DNA from: Arsenophonus sp052174475
GTDB lineage: Bacteria > Pseudomonadota > Gammaproteobacteria > Enterobacterales > Enterobacteriaceae
NCBI GenBank assembly: GCA_052174475.1
Contig: JBQMRO010000005.1
Location: 15,890 to 79,889, forward strand
Direction of reading: 5' to 3'
Length of the DNA stretch: 64,000 nucleotides
The notes under the pieces are model-generated. The model was given only the letters and a program-made list of their open reading frames with translations. It did not search any database and had not been told where the DNA came from. Below are positions 30,007 to 39,649 of this stretch, piece by piece; position 1 is the stretch's first letter; each line of letters begins with the position of its first letter. The position numbers were made by a program, and so were the translations under genes.

Positions 30007-31359
30007 ATGGAATTTTTTTGGAGTTTAATTTCATTTATTATTGCATTAGGTGTGCTAATTATTGCGCATGAATTTGGTCATTTTTGGGCAGCTAGGCGCT
30101 GTGGTATTTATGTTGAGCGTTTCTCTATTGGTTTTGGAAAAACCTTATGGAGTAAGGTTGACCGCTATGGTACAGAATTTGTTATTGCTCTGATCCCCTT
30201 GGGGGGTTATATTAAAATGTTAGATGAGCGAGTTGCTCCTGTAGCAACAGAGCGGCGCCACTTTGCTTTTAATAATAAAACAGTAGGTCAGTGTGCTGTA
30301 GTAGTTACTGCAGGGCCAATAGCTAATTTTTTATTGGCAATATTTATTTATTGGTTAGTTTTCATTATTGGTATACCTTCTGTGCGTCCAGTTATTGAAA
30401 GTATTCAGTCAAACTCGATTGCTGAACAAGCAAATATTTCACCAGGCATGGAACTAAAATCAATAGATGATATCGAAATTCCTGACTGGAACGCAGCTCG
30501 TTTTGCTTTAATTAGCAAAATTGGTAATAAAGAATTAACATGGAAGGTTTTACCTATTGGCAGTTCAATACCGATAAAAAAACTAATTAATTTAAAGGAA
30601 TGGAATTTTGATCCAGAGACTCAAGATCCGGTTTTATCTTTAGGGATTATGCCAGTTAGCGCCAGACAAGATGCAGTTGTGTGTAATATTCAACCTGGTT
30701 CAGCAGCGGCATTATCAGGTTTGCAAATAGGAGATAGAATTGTAAAAGTGGGTAAGCAGACAATAGATCTTTGGCATCCATTCATCTTTGTTGTTCAACA
30801 AAATCCTAATGTTCCATTGTTATTAACGATCGAAAGACAAGCTGAGCAGCAGCAATTAACGTTAATACCGGAAGTAAAAACGATAATTAAAGGCCGGCAA
30901 ATTGGATTCGCTGGGCTTGAATTATTACTAATACCACTTGCAGATGAATATAAAATTACTCAGAAATATAGTCCTTTTTATGCCTTGTACCAGGCAACGG
31001 ACAAAACTTGGCAGTTGATGAAATTGACAGTGAGTATGATAGGTAAGCTGATTACTGGTGATATTAAACTCACTAATCTTAGTGGACCTGTGTCTATTGC
31101 AAAAGGGGCCAGTGCTTCCGCTGAGTCTGGGTTAGTGTATTATCTGATGTTTATTGCATTAATTAGTATTAATTTAGGTGTCATTAATCTATTTCCTTTA
31201 CCTGTATTAGATGGTGGTCACTTACTTTTCTTGCTAATTAAAAAAATTAAAGGGGAGGCAGTGTCTAAGCGTGTACAAGACTTCAGTTATCGTATTGGTG
31301 CTATTATATTGATAATAATAATGGGGCTTGCACTTTTCAATGATTTCTCTCGTCTTTAA
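30007..31359 (+). CDS. rseP: site-2 intramembrane zinc protease RseP
   Basis: RseP cleaves the anti-sigma factor RseA inside the membrane after DegS has cut it, and also clears remnant signal peptides. The 450-residue product has the zinc motif HEFGH at residues 21-25 in the first membrane helix, two periplasmic PDZ domains in the middle, and the C-terminal LPVLDGGHL that supplies the third zinc ligand. It lies between cdsA and bamA as in relatives. The site-1 protease gene degS is broken at 61930-62870 in this same window, so either another protease acts first or RseP is kept for signal-peptide clearance. Confidence 0.96.
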   Translation: MEFFWSLISFIIALGVLIIAHEFGHFWAARRCGIYVERFSIGFGKTLWSKVDRYGTEFVIALIPLGGYIKMLDERVAPVATERRHFAFNNKTVGQCAVVVTAGPIANFLLAIFIYWLVFIIGIPSVRPVIESIQSNSIAEQANISPGMELKSIDDIEIPDWNAARFALISKIGNKELTWKVLPIGSSIPIKKLINLKEWNFDPETQDPVLSLGIMPVSARQDAVVCNIQPGSAAALSGLQIGDRIVKVGKQTIDLWHPFIFVVQQNPNVPLLLTIERQAEQQQLTLIPEVKTIIKGRQIGFAGLELLLIPLADEYKITQKYSPFYALYQATDKTWQLMKLTVSMIGKLITGDIKLTNLSGPVSIAKGASASAESGLVYYLMFIALISINLGVINLFPLPVLDGGHLLFLLIKKIKGEAVSKRVQDFSYRIGAIILIIIMGLALFNDFSRL

Positions 31360-31390
31360 GAGAGGCTAGTTAGGAATACTCATAACAACA

Positions 31391-33793
31391 ATGGTGATAA
31401 AAAAGTTACTTATAGGATCACTGCTATTTAGCAGTGCTATTTCATATGGTTCAGATGGGTTTGTAGTACAAGGTATTCGATTTGAAGGTCTTCAACGCGT
31501 CTCCGTTGGTACAGCACTATTGAATATGCCTGTTCGAGTAGGAGATATCATTAATAATGATTATATAGGTCGTGCTATTCGAGCGCTATTTTCAACAGGT
31601 AATTTCGAAGATATTCGAATTTTGCGTGATGGAAATACACTGATAGTTCAAGTAAAAGAGCGACCAATTATTGTAAGGATTACAATCTTTGCTAATAAAT
31701 CACTTAAAGACGATTTATTAAATCAAATTCTTGAAAATTCTAATATTCGAGTTGGTGAAGCCCTAGATCGCACAAAACTGGCGAATATCGAAAAGGATAT
31801 TAAAGATTTTTATTACAGTGTTGGTAAATATAATGCGATAGTTAAAGCGGTAGTTACGCCGCTACCGCATAACCGTGTTGACTTAAAATTAATCTTTTCT
31901 GAAGGCGTTTCAGCTAAGATCCAACAGATTAATATCGTCGGTAATAAAGCATTTATCACAGATGAGTTGATAAATCGTTTTCAATTACGTGATGATATTC
32001 CTTGGTGGAACTTTACTACTGATCAAAAATATAAAAAGCAAAAACTGGCTGGCGATTTAGAAATATTGCGCAGTTTTTATCTCGAGCGAGGTTATGCCAA
32101 ATTTAATATCGATTCAACCAATATCAGTCTGACACCTGATAAGAAAGATATTTATATTACTATCAATATAACAGAGGGTGATAGATACAATATATCTGGT
32201 ATTGAATTAAATGGTGAAACCTCTGGTCATTATGATGAAATCAAACAATTAATTACCATAAAAGCTTCTTCGCTTTATAATAGTACTGAAGTTACGAACA
32301 TGGAGAATAAAATTAAGGATCTTCTTGGTCGTTATGGTTATGCCTATCCCCGCGTTATTACCCAATCTGAAATTAATGATCAAGATAAAACAGTTAAACT
32401 ACATGTGAACGTTGATACTGGAAATCGTTTTTATGTCCGCCAAATTCGTTTTGTTGGCAATCATGTTAGTAAAGATTCTGTTTTACGTCGTGAGATGCGC
32501 CAAATGGAAGGCGCTTGGTTAGAGAATGATTTAGTTAACCTAGGAAAAGAACGATTAAACCGGACTGGTTTTTTTGAAACCGTCGATGTCGAAACACAAC
32601 GTGTACTTTCTACATCTGATCAAGTTAATCTTGTATATAAAGTTAAAGAACGTAATACCGGTTCTATGAACTTTGGCGTTGGTTTTGGTACTGAAACTGG
32701 AATTAGTTTCAAAGTTGGTGTTCAACAAAAAAATTGGCTTGGTACTGGTAATGCCGTTGGTATTAGTGCAAGCAAGAATGATTATTCGACTTATGCGGAA
32801 TTATCATTAACAGATCCTTACTTTACCGTTGATGGTGTTAGCTTAGGTGGGCGATTATTCTATAATAATTTTAATGCGAAGGATGCCGATCTTTCACGCT
32901 ATAATAATAAAACTTATGGCGCTGATAGCACCTTGAATCTCCCTTTTAATGAAAACAATGTGTTTCGAATTGGAGGAGGCTTTGTTCATAATTCTTTATC
33001 TGACATGAAAGCTCAAGTTGGCATGTGGCGTTATTTGCAAAGTATGGGTAAAAATCTTAATTTTGATGATAAAGCATATTATAACGCTAATGATTTTACT
33101 CTTAATTTAGGCTGGATTTCTAATAATCTAGATCGTGATTTCTTTCCGACCGAGGGAAATAAAACTTCATTAAATAGTAAAATTACTATTCCAGGTTCCA
33201 ATAACCAATACTATAAGATTCGGTTTGATACATCACAATATTATCCCATTGATAAAAATAAAAAATGGGTATTATTAGGTCGTGCACAGTTAGGATATGG
33301 TAATGGCTTTAGTAGTAAAGAATTACCATTTTATGAAAATTTTTATGCTGGTGCTGCTGGTATGGTACGTGGTTTCCGTTCTAATAGTATCGGCCCTAAA
33401 GCAATTTATCTTAAAGAAAAAAAAAGTATAGTAAGTCCAAAATCAGGTAGTCCGTCAACTGACGCTGTTGGCGGAAATGCAATAGCGACAGCGTCATTAG
33501 AGTTAATTATGCCAACTCCATTTATTAATGAAAAGTATGCTAATTCAATCAGAACTTCTTTCTTTATTGATGCGGGTACTGTATGGGATTCGAATTGGAG
33601 TAACACACTCACAAACTGGAGAGTAGGAATGCCTGACTATGGTAAGGCATCTAATATTCGAGTTTCGATAGGGGTTGCATTACAATGGATCTCACCGCTT
33701 GGCCCACTGGTCTTCTCTTACGCAAAACCAATAAGAGATTATGAAGGTGACAAGTCTGAAGAGTTTCAGTTTAATATTGGTAGAACGTGGTAA
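31391..33793 (+). CDS. bamA: outer-membrane beta-barrel assembly protein BamA
   Basis: Essential Omp85-family protein that folds and inserts beta-barrels into the outer membrane. The 800-residue product is close to the E. coli length (810). It has an N-terminal signal peptide (about residues 1-20), five POTRA domains (to about residue 420), and a 16-strand barrel. The L6-loop motif VRGF is present (GMVRGFRSNSIGPK) and the C-terminus ends in a typical barrel strand with a terminal Trp (FQFNIGRTW). Flanked by rseP and skp. BamB is also intact in the window. Confidence 0.97.
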   Translation: MVIKKLLIGSLLFSSAISYGSDGFVVQGIRFEGLQRVSVGTALLNMPVRVGDIINNDYIGRAIRALFSTGNFEDIRILRDGNTLIVQVKERPIIVRITIFANKSLKDDLLNQILENSNIRVGEALDRTKLANIEKDIKDFYYSVGKYNAIVKAVVTPLPHNRVDLKLIFSEGVSAKIQQINIVGNKAFITDELINRFQLRDDIPWWNFTTDQKYKKQKLAGDLEILRSFYLERGYAKFNIDSTNISLTPDKKDIYITINITEGDRYNISGIELNGETSGHYDEIKQLITIKASSLYNSTEVTNMENKIKDLLGRYGYAYPRVITQSEINDQDKTVKLHVNVDTGNRFYVRQIRFVGNHVSKDSVLRREMRQMEGAWLENDLVNLGKERLNRTGFFETVDVETQRVLSTSDQVNLVYKVKERNTGSMNFGVGFGTETGISFKVGVQQKNWLGTGNAVGISASKNDYSTYAELSLTDPYFTVDGVSLGGRLFYNNFNAKDADLSRYNNKTYGADSTLNLPFNENNVFRIGGGFVHNSLSDMKAQVGMWRYLQSMGKNLNFDDKAYYNANDFTLNLGWISNNLDRDFFPTEGNKTSLNSKITIPGSNNQYYKIRFDTSQYYPIDKNKKWVLLGRAQLGYGNGFSSKELPFYENFYAGAAGMVRGFRSNSIGPKAIYLKEKKSIVSPKSGSPSTDAVGGNAIATASLELIMPTPFINEKYANSIRTSFFIDAGTVWDSNWSNTLTNWRVGMPDYGKASNIRVSIGVALQWISPLGPLVFSYAKPIRDYEGDKSEEFQFNIGRTW

Positions 33794-33855
33794 AACGTTA
33801 ATTTAATTTATTGATTCGATTGTGGTCAGATCAAGAGATATAGGGGGTGTTTAGT

Positions 33856-34347
33856 GTGAAAAAATTGTTGTGTAGAGTCAGTTTAGTTTTGATTTTATCT
33901 GCATCTACCAGTGCAGATGCAGATAAAGTTGCTGTTATTAATGTCGGGGAACTTTTTCAGAACATAGCAACTAGTAAAGCGGTATCTAAGCAACTTGAAA
34001 AAGAGTTTCAAGGACGCGATGATAAGTTACAAAATATGGAAAAAGATTTACAGGCTCAAGCGGAAAAATTACAAAAAAATGCCGCTAAGCCTAATGAGAA
34101 AGATCTGCAAGCGTTTGAAGCTAAACGGACAGATTTTTTTAAAAAAGCACAGCAATTTGAACAAGATAACCAACGTCGTCAACAAGAAGAGCGTAATAAA
34201 ATATTGCAAACAATAAAAATAGCAACCAAAGCGGTTGCAGAAAAGGAGCGTTACGACGTAGTTGTTGACGTAAATGCGATTCTTTATCCAGAAAACAGTT
34301 CCAACCTAAAAAATATTACCGATCTAGTTAATAAGAAGGTTAAATAA
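33856..34347 (+). CDS. skp: periplasmic chaperone Skp (OmpH)
   Basis: Trimeric jellyfish-shaped periplasmic chaperone that holds unfolded outer-membrane proteins for BamA. From GTG 33856 the product has 163 residues: a signal peptide (MKKLLCRVSLVLILSASTSADA), the small body domain (DKVAVINVGELF and the C-terminal VVVDVNAILY) and long charged coiled-coil arms in the middle. An in-frame GTG at 33847 is possible, but AGGGGG at about 33842-33847 is spaced for GTG 33856 and the resulting MKKLL start is typical. Directly follows bamA and is 3 bases from lpxD. Confidence 0.94.
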   Translation: MKKLLCRVSLVLILSASTSADADKVAVINVGELFQNIATSKAVSKQLEKEFQGRDDKLQNMEKDLQAQAEKLQKNAAKPNEKDLQAFEAKRTDFFKKAQQFEQDNQRRQQEERNKILQTIKIATKAVAEKERYDVVVDVNAILYPENSSNLKNITDLVNKKVK

Positions 34348-34350
34348 TAG

Positions 34351-35385
34351 ATGGCTTCTATTCGATTAGCTGATTTAGCCAAAAAATTAGACGCGCAACT
34401 ACATGGTGATGGTGATATCATTATCACCAGTATTGGATCTATGCAATTAGCGAAGGAAGGGCAAATTACTTTTTTATCATCGGATAATCGATGTTACCTG
34501 ACACAATTAGCAGAATGTAAAGCTGCTGCCGTTGTATTAAAGCAAAAAAATCTGTCAGATAGTAAAATAGCAGCTTTAGTAGTTAAAGATCCTTATCTAG
34601 CTTATGCTCAATTAGCTCAAATTTTAGATACCACGCCTAAACCTGCACAAAATATCCATCCTTCTGCTGTTATTGCGGAAGATGTTCAGCTCGGCGAAAA
34701 TGTTGCCATTGGCGTTAATGCTGTTATCGAGTCAGGTGTAATATTAGGTAATCAAGTTATTATCGGTGCAGGTTGCTTTATTGGTAAAAAAGTCAAGATC
34801 GGCCAGTCTACATGTTTATGGGCAAATGTTTCTATCTATCATAACGTTGAGATAGGTAAACAGTGTTTAATTCAATCAGGATCAGTTATTGGTTCAGATG
34901 GTTTTGGCTATGCAAATGAAAAAGGGCAATGGATAAAAATACCTCAATTAGGTTCAGTTATTATTGGTGATAATGTTGAAATTGGTGCTTGTACCACCAT
35001 TGATCGGGGCGCACTGGATAATACAATTATCGGTGATGGGGTCATTATTGATAATCAATGTCAAATTGCTCATAATGTGATTATCGGTAATCACACAGCT
35101 ATTGCTGGTGGGGTTATTATGGCCGGTAGCCTAAAAATAGGTCAATATTGTATGATTGGTGGCGCTAGCGTTATTAACGGACATATGGAAATTTGTGATA
35201 AAGTTACGATAACTGGAATGGGAATGGTAATGCGTCCAATTAGTGAGCCGGGAATATACTCTTCTGGGATTCCATTACAGCCAAATAAGGTTTGGCGAAA
35301 AACAGCTGCTTTAGTTTTGAACATTAATGAAATAACTAAGCGCATGAAGATACTAGAACGTAAGGTATTTAGTAAAGATAACTAA
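34351..35385 (+). CDS. lpxD: UDP-3-O-acylglucosamine N-acyltransferase
   Basis: Third step of lipid A synthesis: adds the second acyl chain to the glucosamine nitrogen. The 344-residue product (E. coli 341) has the N-terminal uridine-binding domain, a left-handed beta-helix made of hexapeptide repeats (many I-I-G-x-x patterns), and the catalytic histidine region QIAHNVIIGNH. The ATG at 34351 lies 3 bases past the skp stop. A GC-rich hairpin follows at 35411-35449 before fabZ. Confidence 0.97.
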   Translation: MASIRLADLAKKLDAQLHGDGDIIITSIGSMQLAKEGQITFLSSDNRCYLTQLAECKAAAVVLKQKNLSDSKIAALVVKDPYLAYAQLAQILDTTPKPAQNIHPSAVIAEDVQLGENVAIGVNAVIESGVILGNQVIIGAGCFIGKKVKIGQSTCLWANVSIYHNVEIGKQCLIQSGSVIGSDGFGYANEKGQWIKIPQLGSVIIGDNVEIGACTTIDRGALDNTIIGDGVIIDNQCQIAHNVIIGNHTAIAGGVIMAGSLKIGQYCMIGGASVINGHMEICDKVTITGMGMVMRPISEPGIYSSGIPLQPNKVWRKTAALVLNINEITKRMKILERKVFSKDN

Positions 35386-35410
35386 ATACCGCCTGTAGAT
35401 TTATTAATTG

Positions 35411-35449
35411 CGGCCTGCAGAATGCCTTATTTAGGGTTAAAGCAGGCCG
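35411..35449. repeat. GC-rich stem-loop between lpxD and fabZ
   Basis: Perfect 8-bp GC-rich stem CGGCCTGC/GCAGGCCG with a 23-base loop, standing out in an intergenic region that is otherwise AT-rich. In enterobacteria lpxD-fabZ are usually co-transcribed, so this could be an attenuator, processing site or RNA-stabilising stem. It is not followed by a T run, so a plain terminator is less likely. Confidence 0.55.
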
Positions 35450-35497
35450 TGTTATTCATATTTAATTTTTTAAATTTAAACAAGAAGAGTCTTTTCT

Positions 35498-35950
35498 ATG
35501 AGTGATAAACATACTCTGGATATAGAAGAAATTTTAGGGTTGTTACCCCATCGCTATCCTTTTTTATTAGTTGATCGTGTATTAGATTTTGAAGAAGGTA
35601 AATTTTTACGTGCAGTAAAAAATGTCTCTTTTAATGAGCCTTTTTTTCAAGGTCATTTTCCGGATAAACCAATATTTCCTGGAGTATTAATTCTTGAGGC
35701 TATGGCTCAAGCGGCTGGTATTTTAGCTTTTAAGAGCGTTGGAAAATTAGAGTCTGGTGAACTGTATTATTTTGCTGGTATTAACGAAGCAAGATTTAAA
35801 CATCCAGTTCAACCTGGCGATCAGATGATTTTTGAGGTAATGTTTGTTAAAACTAAACGTGGTTTAACGCTTTTTAAAAGTGTTGCAAAAGTGGATGAAA
35901 AAGTTGTTTGTGAAGCGACAATGATGTGTGCTCGTAGCCAAGAAGCGTAA
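35498..35950 (+). CDS. fabZ: 3-hydroxyacyl-ACP dehydratase FabZ
   Basis: Hot-dog-fold dehydratase of fatty-acid elongation; it competes with LpxA for 3-hydroxymyristoyl-ACP and so balances phospholipid and LPS synthesis. The 150-residue product is full length, with LPHRYPFLLVDRV, the catalytic histidine in GHFPDKPIFPG and the glutamate in LILEAMAQAAG. AAGAAGAG precedes the ATG at 35498. lpxA starts 13 bases after the stop, which fits the known coupling of the two genes. Confidence 0.97.
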   Translation: MSDKHTLDIEEILGLLPHRYPFLLVDRVLDFEEGKFLRAVKNVSFNEPFFQGHFPDKPIFPGVLILEAMAQAAGILAFKSVGKLESGELYYFAGINEARFKHPVQPGDQMIFEVMFVKTKRGLTLFKSVAKVDEKVVCEATMMCARSQEA

Positions 35951-35963
35951 AATGAGGGATGAT

Positions 35964-36761
35964 ATGATTAATAAAACAGCGATTATTCATCCCTCTTCTA
36001 TTGTCGAAGAGGGTGCGATTATCGGTGTAAATGTCCATATAGGCCCCTTTTGCTATATTGGTTCTCAGGTTGACATTGGTGAAAATACAATACTTAAATC
36101 GCATGTGGTTGTTAATGGCAATACTAAAATTGGTTGCAATAACCAAATATTTCAGTTTGTTACTATAGGTGAAATTAATCAAGATCTAAAATACCAAGGT
36201 GAGCTAACTCGAGTTGAGATTGGTGATTGTAATCGAATTAGAGAGAGTTGTACTATTCACCGTGGTACGCTACAAGGCGAAGGTTTAACAAAAATAGGTA
36301 ATGATAATCTGTTGATGGTAAATACCCATATCGCTCATGATTGTTTCCTAGGTAATTATTGTATTATTGCTAATAACGGTACACTTGGAGGACATGTTAA
36401 ACTGGATGATTATGCCATTATTGGTGGAATGAGTGCGGTGCATCAATTTTGTCAAATTGGTGCTCATGTTATGGTTGGTGGCTGTTCCGGTGTTGTTCAA
36501 GATGTTCCGCCTTATGTCATTGCTCAAGGTAATCATGCAACTCCTTATGGAGTAAATATTAAAGGTTTAAAACGTCGTGGCTTTGATAAAGAATCACTAC
36601 ATGCGATTAGGAATGCATATAAGATCCTTTACCGTTGTGGTAAAACATTAGACGAGGCTAGACAAGAATTGATCACATTAGGTGAAAATAATCAACAGGT
36701 AAAAGTACTGAGTAATTTTTTAGAGAATTCAGTGCAATCTAATCGTGGGATTATTCGTTAA
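35964..36761 (+). CDS. lpxA: UDP-N-acetylglucosamine O-acyltransferase
   Basis: First step of lipid A synthesis: transfers 3-hydroxyacyl from ACP to UDP-GlcNAc. The 265-residue product has about ten coils of left-handed beta-helix and the catalytic histidine in HIAHDCFLGNYC, followed by GGMSAVHQFCQIGAHVMVGG. The frame is open further upstream, but the ATG at 35964 (MINKTAIIHPSSIVEEG) matches the family start and has AGGGAT upstream. lpxB normally follows directly; here about 1.1 kb with an IS481 remnant has been inserted between them. Confidence 0.97.
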   Translation: MINKTAIIHPSSIVEEGAIIGVNVHIGPFCYIGSQVDIGENTILKSHVVVNGNTKIGCNNQIFQFVTIGEINQDLKYQGELTRVEIGDCNRIRESCTIHRGTLQGEGLTKIGNDNLLMVNTHIAHDCFLGNYCIIANNGTLGGHVKLDDYAIIGGMSAVHQFCQIGAHVMVGGCSGVVQDVPPYVIAQGNHATPYGVNIKGLKRRGFDKESLHAIRNAYKILYRCGKTLDEARQELITLGENNQQVKVLSNFLENSVQSNRGIIR

Positions 36762-36939
36762 CTTTTTACTTCAGGATTGTTATATAGACCATAGTCACAC
36801 AACCATATTTATGGTAAAAATTACTGATGGATATAGTTGATAGGTATATTATAATGACGAGGCTTCATTACTCCAGGTAACTGCAACACCTAAAATTAGT
36901 GCTACTCTTAAGCACACAAGAGTAGACTGCGTTTACTTT

Positions 36940-37825
36940 TGTTAAGTATTATAGCAAATCCAATCTCCTCTTTCCTCCTTAGGAAAGTGGAGATGATATT
37001 AATGATCACAGCCAGATTCCTCATCGTTTGCTGACCATATCTCGTCAGCTCAGAAATCTATAGTCGTTTTCTATAAAAATCTTTTTTTCTACGATCTGTT
37101 AGAAGGCAGAATTCGTAGATTATTTTCTGAATTCCGTTCTATCTTAATCCCCTGGATTGCTACTTATGCAGGTGTAAGCAGGGATTTGCATGAAATGAGG
37201 TAACGAAAGCACCTAAGTTAAAGTATAAAGTATTTAAAAGCTATGAGCCTGGTTTCGTTATCTGTATACCTCGATGTAAAATATTTTTCACAAAAGCAAA
37301 ACGAAAATTCATGACGTTATCTATTAGGATATAATGATAAAGATTACATCCATTAATGGGTTTTTTATCTCTCTTTATGATGAGAGCAAGACAAGATAGC
37401 AGTTAAATGATCAACGTTTTTTAGGTTGATCTTAACCGAATATATCCCATATCGCTATCCATAAGCTACTTATAAATAATAGCAAAGAACTTACATGCCA
37501 TCTTTTTAGTCTTTGCAAACATTCAGTCACCAAAAAATAGGAATTCGATTGTTTATGTGCATAACTTGATGTAATAGAATATAGGCTTATAGCCAGTCGA
37601 TATTATTCTTAAACTAATGGTATAGTGAGTAATATAATAGACGTATAGAAAGATGAAAGATAAAGTCATTATTTTAATTATTTTTAAAAAATTGTGATCA
37701 ACTCTGTATCGATATGTTTAGCTCTATAGCTATTAATTACTTTAATCAGTATTAGGTAATAAATTCTATTATAATTTATGAAAGATTGGTTTAAAGTTAA
37801 ATCTGAATTATTAAATATAACTATG
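36940..37825 (+). mobile_element. IS481-family insertion sequence, decayed, between lpxA and lpxB
   Basis: Aligns with the remnant at 27340-28325: LHEMR and KYKVFKSYEPG-like sequence near 37190-37250, a stretch reading RLFSLCKHSVTKK (near 37500-37540), and the right end with GAAAGATTGGTTTAAAGTT near 37780. Frameshifts and stops abound. It splits the otherwise conserved lpxA-lpxB pair, and its right end lies about 50 bases from the lpxB start. Confidence 0.72.
36963..36994 (+). terminator. stem-loop downstream of lpxA
   Basis: Arms pair over 13 bp with one T-T mismatch (ATCTCC-T-CTTTCCT against AGGAAAG-T-GGAGAT) around a four-base loop. It lies 200 bases past lpxA at the left edge of the IS481 remnant, with a pyrimidine-rich 5-prime arm like the stem-loops in family B. 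It could end the uppS-to-lpxA transcript; the T run is poor. Confidence 0.45.
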
Positions 37826-37875
37826 TTATATTCCGAAATATAATAATTAATAAGCAATCTAAATAGGAGAAATCT

Positions 37876-39048
37876 TTGGTAAATAGTCATCAAGTTTCAA
37901 TGCAAGAACGACCTTTGATTATTGGTCTCGTTGTTGGAGAAGCATCAGGTGATGTACTTGGTGCAGGTCTTATTAGTGCACTAAAACAGCGAGTTCCTAA
38001 TACGTATTTTGTTGGTGTTGCAGGTCCATTGATGCAAGCAGAAGGCTGTGAGTCCTGGTATGAAATGGAAGAATTTTCTGTGATGGGGGTTGTTGAAGTT
38101 TTAGGGCGACTAACACGCTTATTACAAATTCGCGCTGACTTAATTAGATGTTTTATTAAATTGCAGCCTGATGTGTTTATTGGGATAGATGCGCCTGACT
38201 TTAACATTACCCTTGAGCGGAAATTAAAACAAACAGGTATCAAAACCATTCATTACGTCAGTCCTTCTATTTGGGCATGGAGGCAGGATCGTGTTTTTAA
38301 AATAAGAGAGGCGACCAACTTAGTGCTTGTTTTATTACCATTTGAAAAAAAGTTTTATGACCGCTACAATATTCCTTGTCGTTTTATAGGCCATGCTATA
38401 GCTGATAGTATACCACTACAACCTGATAAGCAGGCTACTAGAATAAAATTAAACATAACCCATGATGCTAAGTGTTTAACCATCTTGCCGGGTAGTCGTC
38501 GTTTTGAGGTTGAAATGCTGACTCCTATTTTTTTACGTGCTGCACAAATTTTGATAAAGGACTTTCCTAATTTGCAAATCTTAGTCCCTGTTATTAATCG
38601 ACAACGTCGGCAGCAATTTAAAGCTATTTATCGAGAGATTTCGCCAAGTTTATCACTGAAAATTTTAGATGGCCAAGCGCAGATAGCTATGATTGCAGCC
38701 GATGTAACTTTATTAGCGTCAGGGACTGCTTCATTAGAATGTATGCTAGCAAAGTGTCCGATGGTAGTTGGATATCAAATGAAACCAGTGACTTATTGGT
38801 TAGCTAAACGCCTGGTTAACATTCCTTTTATTTCATTGCCAAATTTATTGGCTGGCGAAGAGTTGGTTAAAGAATTTATTCAGAATGATTGTCAACCTGA
38901 ACTATTAGCTAGTTCACTTAAATCTCTACTAATAGATAAAAAAAAAGTTGAAAAGCTAAAAAAAATCTTCTTACAACTACATGAAGGTATTCTTTGTAAG
39001 GCTAATCAGCAAGCGGCAGAAGCCGTCTTAGAATTAAGTAATAAATAA
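37876..39048 (+). CDS. lpxB: lipid-A-disaccharide synthase
   Basis: GT-B glycosyltransferase joining lipid X and UDP-2,3-diacylglucosamine into the lipid A disaccharide. The 390-residue product covers the whole family (E. coli 382). Landmarks: VVGEASGDVLGAGLI, IGIDAPDFNITLE, HYVSPSIWAWRQ, LPGSRRFEVEML and LASGTASLECMLAKCPMVVGY. The start is taken as TTG 37876 because AGGAG (37865-37869) is ideally spaced; ATG 37900 is an alternative without a clear ribosome site. Since an IS481 remnant lies directly upstream, its transcription must begin in or cross that remnant. Confidence 0.95.
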   Translation: MVNSHQVSMQERPLIIGLVVGEASGDVLGAGLISALKQRVPNTYFVGVAGPLMQAEGCESWYEMEEFSVMGVVEVLGRLTRLLQIRADLIRCFIKLQPDVFIGIDAPDFNITLERKLKQTGIKTIHYVSPSIWAWRQDRVFKIREATNLVLVLLPFEKKFYDRYNIPCRFIGHAIADSIPLQPDKQATRIKLNITHDAKCLTILPGSRRFEVEMLTPIFLRAAQILIKDFPNLQILVPVINRQRRQQFKAIYREISPSLSLKILDGQAQIAMIAADVTLLASGTASLECMLAKCPMVVGYQMKPVTYWLAKRLVNIPFISLPNLLAGEELVKEFIQNDCQPELLASSLKSLLIDKKKVEKLKKIFLQLHEGILCKANQQAAEAVLELSNK

Positions 39049-39089
39049 ATTATTTTATTTATTTTAAAGCAAAAATTTTTGCTAGTCTT

Positions 39090-39645
39090 AATTAGGTTAG
39101 TCGAGGACCTTTAGTCGAAGCAGTAGTAATAATCACCGTGATTTTAGATCCTAGCAGTCAATAATAAGATTAGCTTATTCTAAAAATTAATCGAAAACCG
39201 GCGTAATTCACTTTATATTGAGATTTAAGATAAAGCATTATCTTAAAGTGTCGGACGTATAGATCTAGAAGAGATAGATGAATTAACATATTACAGGCCA
39301 CTTTTTATCCATGTGCAGAAAAGTGGCAGAACTTACTACTATGTCTGATTTTGTTTTGGTAGATAGCAATAAGAGCCTAGATTTTCTTCTACTTTTTTAA
39401 GCAATTATTAAAGGTAATAGTTTAGTGCAGGAAATTAGTACCGTATTGCTATTAGCAAAAGTGATATGAGATAGGAAAATGCGAAAAGTTAGATATCCTT
39501 TATCCAAAGGGTCCTTTTGCTTACCATAAAAGATATCCAACGGTATTTCATTTAGAAAAATTGGATCAATATACTACAACACAGTTTCATAGCAAAAATT
39601 ATACACTTCTGTTAGTTGAATATTAAGTTGCAAAGAGTATAGCTA
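39090..39645 (+). pseudogene. rnhB: broken RNase HII gene
   Basis: RNase HII removes misincorporated ribonucleotides from DNA. Between lpxB and dnaE, where rnhB sits in relatives, translation in shifting frames gives VDEVGRGPLVEAVVI (39095 onward, the first active-site region), VILDPSSQ, a middle part with stops, and GPFAYHKRYPTVFHLEKLDQY (39508-39575), the conserved C-terminal end. Several stops and frameshifts are present. It is clearly a pseudogene still in its ancestral place. Confidence 0.88.
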
Positions 39646-39649
39646 AAAA

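Noticed and set aside
37890..38249. Open frame of 119 codons antisense to lpxB
   Set aside because: Shadow of the conserved lpxB frame; no ribosome site or family resemblance.
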